Source of the DNA: Hyphochytrium catenoides
Lineage: Eukaryota > Sar > Hyphochytriomycetes > Hyphochytriales > Hyphochytriaceae
Length of the DNA: 64,000 nt
NCBI GenBank assembly: GCA_900088475.1
Contig: FLMG01001397.1
Coordinates: 44,158-108,157 of the forward strand
Reading direction: 5' to 3'
Shown here: piece after piece, positions 58,501 to 64,000 of the stretch
Layout of the letters: the number at the start of each line of letters is the position of its first letter
Numbering within the stretch: position 1 is the stretch's first letter
Translations under genes and position numbers: made by a program
The notes under the pieces: model-generated
What the model saw: only the letters and a program-made list of their open reading frames with translations
Database searches by the model: none
What the model was told of the DNA's origin: nothing

Positions 58501-61500
58501 TCAAACTTGTGGATCTTATACTCGCAATTGTTTGGAACCTTGGTGTAGGAGAAGTTGGGGCCCTGAGGGACATAGTTGTCACAGCCAGGATCGCCCATAT
58601 CCTGAGCCCTTATGGCAGCGCAATACTCAGCCACGTAAGAATCACACTGCTCTGCGGATGCCCTGTCTGTCACTCGTGCGCAGGGTGCGTAGAAGCAAGG
58701 CGAACCCGCCAATTGAGACGAATTAGAGCTGTTCTGTGAGACTGATACTGAAAGCCCCTGCAGAAGGTTATTGGCGCAGAAGGGGCATGTGTTGGTCTGA
58801 TAAGGTGGAGGAAGGATGCACTTATGACAGGGCTTCCCTGGAATCGGGCATACAACCCTAGATGAGTCATAAGTGCACGAATCCTTTGCGCAGTGTCCAA
58901 CCTTCTGAGGATCCCAGCCCTGTTGCATGTCGACATTGAATTTGCCGCTGTCACAGCTCTCTCCCCAGGTAACAAATCCATCCCCGCATACAGAGAGCTC
59001 GGACTTACAGCTCTGCGCATGCGGATTGTGATTGCAATATGTCACGGTAGTGTTGACGCAGCGTAGTATCTCTTCCCAGACGCTGCATTTTGGGATCAGA
59101 GTCATGAGGTTCTGATGGTGAAGAAGGTTAAATGGCAGGGGAGCAGGCTTCGGCAGACCGAGGTTCTCATTGTTTCCATATTGAGGATTGTAATGTCCGG
59201 TCTCAAGCAGAATGCCAACCAGCTCTCTCTTGAACTGCATGCATGCGCCTTGTTCCAGCGTGCACAATCTGGTGCTGACGAGCGCATTGCAAGCAGAGCT
59301 AGTGCAAGGGCATGACTCTCCTCTGGTGCAATCATGTGGACAGGGCCTCTGGCAACCTGGGTCATCGTTCTCATTGCAATACTTCCCAATGGCTCGTGCA
59401 CAGGCCTGCTTGTTTAGACTGAAGTCGCATTTGCGAGAAAGACAGTTCACTAGGGACTGGAAGCTTTGATGATCCGATGGACTGTCTGGTCCGGAAAAAC
59501 TTTGCATTTGTGCCCTGCAAGCATCATTCCTGGCACAAGCTTCAAGCTGGCTCTTACATGCGGACATAGGGCAGTAATAACCAGTGATAGAAAGCAGCCC
59601 AGTGCTTGGGATATTATAGTTATAACCTCCTTGAGAGCCTCCTTGGTTGCCTCCTGACGTAGAGTTGCCGCCGGTGGGGTAGTCATATCCCCCACAATGG
59701 CTTTGTTTCTGTTCTTTCTCGATCGACGTGATCAGCCAGCTCCAGATGTTCGCCAACGATAGAGCACTAAACTTATTAAAAGCAAGCAAGCCGCCCTTGG
59801 GCTCCCCTTCAGCGGAGCGTATTAACAGCTCAGGAGGAGGAGGAAGCAATGCCGTTTCGCAGATCATATTCCAAGGATAGAGAAGGGCCTTATCAGCTAG
59901 CGGTACCGAGATATTCGTGGACTGAAAGAGCACACCTTGCAATGTCTTAGCAAATCTGCAGAAGAGAGCCTTCGGCTCTGGGTCGACAATCTTGACATAG
60001 TCCTCCAACCCAGAGGCACATTGACGCTCCTCTATGCACTGAAGCAGTCCCGATTCCTTAAGGTCCTCCATATCAAAGAGATCCCCCATCGCGTCGCCCA
60101 TGACTTCCCAAGGAAGCAAGGAAGTTATGGCCTCATAGGTACGATTGCAATTGGCCTGCTCACCGCAAGCCTGCAGTGATGAAGAGCAGGACCTTGAGAC
60201 ACAGCTTCCTATGAAGGACTCCACAGTGGGATATCCTTCAAGGAAAGAGGCATTCGGAGCACAGTGACTGACACCACAGCCGTAAAAGCTTTGGAAGGTT
60301 TCATGGTTAGCACCATCCGCAGGATTGTGCCCACTAAGGACTGCCATCATCGTAGGGGAGCAAGTGGGACTAGCCCTACAGCTCTCAAGCTGCGATTGAC
60401 ACTTTTTCTCCAGACATTCCTGAACCTCAGGCGGTAGGGTCATGTTGAGATTGCTCTGCGGCAGGCATATGCGGTCAAAAGGATCGAAGAAAGGAAGGAG
60501 GCCGGAGAAGAAGACGCCACACACAATGTTGAAGGGGTAGGGCAGGCGGGCTTGCAGGACACCTTCTGAGACATTCATAGGGGTCGACGAGTTCATTTCA
60601 TATCCCATCCCAGCTTGAGCCAGAATTATCGGAAAGCTTCCCAACGCGGGCGCTCCACCTTCCATATAGGCCGAACTTCCATTAGCTAGGTCATATCTCA
60701 CCATGTCAGAGAAGAAGTTCATAACCGTCCTGAGGTGCTCAACGTCCTCTGCACTCTGCGAAGAGCACCCATAAGAGCCGGTGTTCTCAGAATAGCCACC
60801 GTTGCTTCCCCCGCCATAGTAGGTTCCATTACTCCCAGCAGAGTAGTTGGTAGAACTTGTTGAGTTGGTCGATAGCTCGTAGTATGAATATTCTGTAGGC
60901 TTGACGTCAGTCTGAAGACGACGGGGCTTTGATGACTGCTGTTGAGGTGTCGACGTGACTGTCTGCTGCTGGCTCTCAACATACCGAGCGCCTGCGATTA
61001 GCATTTCCATCAAGTTTAAGAAGGAGCTAACTCCAAACCTTGCCAGCTTAGGGACCACCATATCTTGCTCCTTGGGTGTAGAAGTGACTGCTTCTATCCA
61101 ATCCTTGGGTGGAGCCAACGGAGGAGTCGAACAGATGATGTTCCAAGGGTAGAAGAGGGCACGATTGTCGATGGTGTCATAGGAGTAGTGCTCTTGGCTC
61201 AGAAACCAGCGTTGAAGCAAATGTCCACGCCAGCAGAGATGCCCAAGAGGGTCACTAGGCACTTGCATTGGGCCCTTGCAGCCTTCAATGCAGGAGAGTA
61301 TCCCGGATGCATTGAGTGCGCTCAGGTCAACAAGAGGATCTCCAAAGACAACATTATCAGAAGCTGTCAGGGACGACAGATACCCGTTGGTCACATTTTG
61401 GCACTTAGGGTCTGCCGCGCAGGAATCGATCTGTGCGCTGCACTGACTAGAGAGACAGGTGCCCAAGGACTCGTCAATACTTGGCAAGGAGGTCTCGAAC

Positions 61501-63221
61501 TGTAGAGGTTCTGTGCACTGGCTGAGACCGCATTGCTGAAGACCTTGGAAAGCCGTTCCTGCTAAGCTTGTCTGGTTGTCATAGAAACCAGAAACATAAA
61601 GGGAGAAGGAACGGTAGCAGCCTGCAGAATCCCCAGTACAGTTCGTTAGCTGCTGAGGGCACGACTGCTGCAGACACTGAAGAACCTCCCCAGAAACCTC
61701 TTGGGGACGCTGAGGAAAATTGCAAAGATCATCAAAAGGAGAAACAGTTGGGACCATCCCAGAGAGGACCACTCCGCACACCACGTTGAAAGGATAGGGC
61801 AAATAGACCGGAGCGGGACTCTTCTTCTCGAGGACAGCCTGGTAAACCTCCATTGGAAAGGACGAAGCGAGCGCAGAGCGTAACATTCCTAACGTCGGAG
61901 ACCCTCCGGCAGATGTTGACTCGTTCCGAAGGACTAACTCCAGGGCTAGATAGTTCCGAAGAGCCTCAAGAGCCGCTGTTCTTCCTTCCTCATATTCACC
62001 GGGTCCCTCCTGCTGTTGTCCTGTCCCAGTAGTGGCCTCAGAACCACACGTGGTCCGCTGCATCAAACTGAGGAAGCTGGATCTAAAGTCTCCGTTAGGC
62101 GGCATTGCGTCTGGTCCCGCAGAAGAAAGGATCTCCGTCAAATGGAAGCTGCAGACAGGGAGATGGCAGGTGGCGTTTGCATCACGGAAAGGGCATGTGA
62201 GGCTCTCCTTAGAGACTCTGTTTGGTGAGCCTTTCTGAAGGAAGTAGCTGCATCCTTCCATCGAGCACTCAGCATTCTTCTCCGTCCGGTCGCATCCAGG
62301 GGTCCCAGGGGCGCAGCACCATTGAAACAGCTGCAAAGACGAAGAGTAAGTCAGGAAGTCTTGCCGGTGCCTTTCTGTGAGTTTCTCCTCTCTCTCTCTC
62401 TCTGTTAGTTCCAGCTCTCTCCACTCTCTTTCTCTCTCTCTTCTGGTATCTGCTGTGTCTCTGTGCTATTAGAACTCACCGCATCACGGCAGAGGTAAGA
62501 CTTCGGGTTGACAGCACAATGCGGATTATTGCAAGGATGAGCCTCAGGCAAGCTCAAGATGTCCAGGAAAGACATCGTCGGGCATTGGAAGAGCTTGTCT
62601 AGAGGGTGAGACCAAGATATGAAGAGATCAGCTCTTTGACTTCCATGGAAAGAGATAGAATCTAAGTGAAGAACAATGACGAGAAGGCAGAAGAATCTGG
62701 CAAAAATGGAGCGAAAGATGAGACGTTGGTACCTTTGCAGAAGGGAAGTGATCCGCACTGGTTGGCGCCCTTGCAGTCACGGCACGGGACATGCAGATCC
62801 TGGCACTGTGGGCTGTCTTTCAAGTCTGAAGCTAGGCATTCCATGTTCAGAGAGCATGCGTAGGTGATGCTCCAGGGAGAGAGGAAAGATGTGTCCGTGC
62901 ACATTGTGCTGCTGGAGCCTGGTAGGAGAGTTCACCAAAGTAAGCGTTTTTTTAAAGACAGACAGGTAAAAGAAAGACAGAAGGATAAGAGTGGAAGTCT
63001 GAGACATGGACGGGAGAGAATGGGAGGACAAGGGTCCTAGATGGAGGAAAGACAGGAATATAGGGAGAGAAGAGAGGACAAAGAGTATCGTCCTTGAAAG
63101 AGAGAGAGTACCTGCGACAGACGTACTACGTTCAGAAAGATGTCTGCGAGAGATTGCCTCTCTGTTGAGCCTCTCATTCTCCATGCTGGCCACCGTCTGA
63201 GTGCTGGCCAGCCTCCTACAC

Positions 63222-63278
<57 letters not shown>

Positions 63279-63741
63279 CAGCACAGCACCGGCACCCACA
63301 GAGAGAAAAGGGAGGGAGAGAATTAGCCCATGAGAGGACCGATCTTAACTGATGAAAGGATAATGGATGGCAAACGTAGTGAAAAAAGAGAGACATTAGA
63401 GAGAGAAATGTTCTGCGGCCAACTCTACACAGGAGAGTCTATTGAAGGTCTGACCTGTTCTCTTCCTCCTGCTGAGCAGCGGGCGAGGAAGAAGAGGAAA
63501 TGGACGGGGACTGAGGGAGAGACTCTCTGAGGGCCGCAAGCTCATTGTAGTCTCTAAGAAACACTCCGATCGGAAGATTTGGGGCAAGGTTAGCAGGGTT
63601 ATGCGGGTTATGCGCCGCACGAGAGAAGCTTCCGACGCTCAAGAAGCTTCCCATAAAAAGAAGAGCCACATAGAGAAGAGACATCGCGTTTCTTGAGCGT
63701 GCGGCGCGCCAGGAAGACGACGCCGAGCCTCTGCCGGCCAT
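52593..63741 (-). CDS. Giant Cys-rich type I surface protein, 3,477 aa
   Basis: Five exons join in phase: 63455-63741, 63112-63215, 62733-62918, 62480-62598 and one 9.7-kb exon 52593-62330 (10,434 nt). Order: basic leader plus hydrophobic signal segment (NAMSLLYVALLFMGSFLSVG); Cys-rich modules (~250-1310) with a recurring LPYPFNVVCG / LLYPWNMICE motif about every 210 residues; a long Cys/Trp-rich middle (~1850-2650) with many C-x(5)-W units such as CEAANGTW and CLEAGGHW; a region with RRML and other dibasic-Leu motifs; EGF-like repeats (~3080-3200: CENGICFYN, CSSGCPNHCNFAGTC, CLCGPNYVGEDC); a Pro-Thr spacer; a ~130-residue mixed alpha/beta domain; one TM helix (YGAIGGAVAGLLLLIGVSYY); a short basic tail. 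Many N-x-S/T sequons. It looks like an adhesin or coat protein; no known orthologue recalled. Confidence 0.85.
53205..53395 (-). repeat. Pro-Thr repeat spacer in the giant protein
   Basis: Codes for about 60 residues of P/T/A repeats such as TPAPTSAPTPKPTPTPTREP and PTAQPTAQPTSSPTPRPT. Such spacers are typical of stramenopile extracellular proteins and are probably O-glycosylated stalks (inference). It separates the EGF-like repeats from the membrane-proximal domain. Confidence 0.9.
63222..63279. repeat. (GA)n microsatellite at an intron acceptor
   Basis: GA dinucleotides with one GGGC interruption. Read on the coding (minus) strand this is a CT tract that runs straight into the TTTCTGTGTAG acceptor of exon 2 of the giant gene, so the microsatellite acts as its polypyrimidine tract. 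Confidence 0.9.
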
Positions 63742-64000
63742 CGCTATGATTGGCACCGGGCGGCGGCGGAGGAGAGGAAGGAAGAGAAAGGCACACACTC
63801 TCTCTCTCTCTCTCTCTCTTCCAAGATTTGTGAAAAGCTGTGTGAGTTGAGAAAGTTAGATAGGCAAGAATGACCACAGAGAGAGAGAGACGGGGTGCGC
63901 CGCGGGAGGAGACGGGCCCGACGCGGCAAAAGCAGAAGTGACGGAACACAGGCCAAGGGACCAAGCATCTCTCTTCCTTCCTTGTCATCGGCCGTTTTCT
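63742..64000. promoter_or_regulatory. 5' flank of the giant gene
   Basis: Sequence upstream of the ATG at 63741, with a (CT)n run at about 63797-63820. Probably 5' UTR and promoter. The minus-strand frame stays open upstream of this ATG, but the first ATG followed directly by a signal-like segment is the better start. Confidence 0.35.

Overview
The window is nuclear DNA from a eukaryote. Its genes carry short spliceosomal GT-AG introns, mostly about 57-450 nt, and the proteins are purely eukaryotic: the SAGA/NuA4 scaffold Tra1/TRRAP, the centriole protein POC1, a proteasome assembly chaperone, and a full-size PDR/ABCG pump. POC1 suggests an organism that builds basal bodies at some stage. The giant cell-surface protein has a Pro-Thr spacer of the kind common in stramenopile surface proteins. 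My best guess is a stramenopile or another SAR-clade protist; no species call is possible from the sequence alone.

Layout, with reading direction: (-) 7-TM membrane protein running off the left edge; (+) GH116 glucosylceramidase (GBA2-like), 5555-9494; (-) small leucine-rich-repeat protein, 9964-11087; (+) PSMG4-like proteasome chaperone, 11593-12780; (-) mitochondrial-type RCC1-repeat protein, 12968-15361; (+) POC1, 16308-18077; (-) CS-domain/SIP-like protein, 18260-18914; (+) unrecognised 146-aa protein, 19098-19746; (-) unrecognised protein, about 19984-20900; (+) Tra1/TRRAP, 20991-36487; (-) PDR-type ABC transporter, 37104-41354; (+) MFS sugar porter, 50381-51967; (-) 3,477-aa Cys-rich surface protein, 52593-63741. 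I rebuilt the exons by hand. In LRR, PSMG4, RCC1, POC1, CS, Tra1 and the giant gene every junction keeps phase. In GBA2 one junction is hidden by a run of N.

Two features of the layout stand out. All 13 genes alternate strand, so the region is a chain of convergent and divergent pairs. Convergent spacers are short (about 180-630 bp). The two long gene-free stretches (about 1.4-5.5 kb and 41.4-50.4 kb) are both divergent upstream spacers, and both are rich in GAA/GAT/AGG-type triplets and microsatellites.

The genes do not form a pathway. Most are housekeeping: chromatin, proteasome, centriole, mitochondrion and sphingolipid turnover. The right side holds membrane and surface genes (ABC pump, sugar porter, giant surface protein). 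I saw no tRNA, rRNA, CRISPR array, transposon or virus-like gene. The least described object is the giant surface protein, with a roughly 210-residue internal repeat and a long Cys/Trp-rich midsection.
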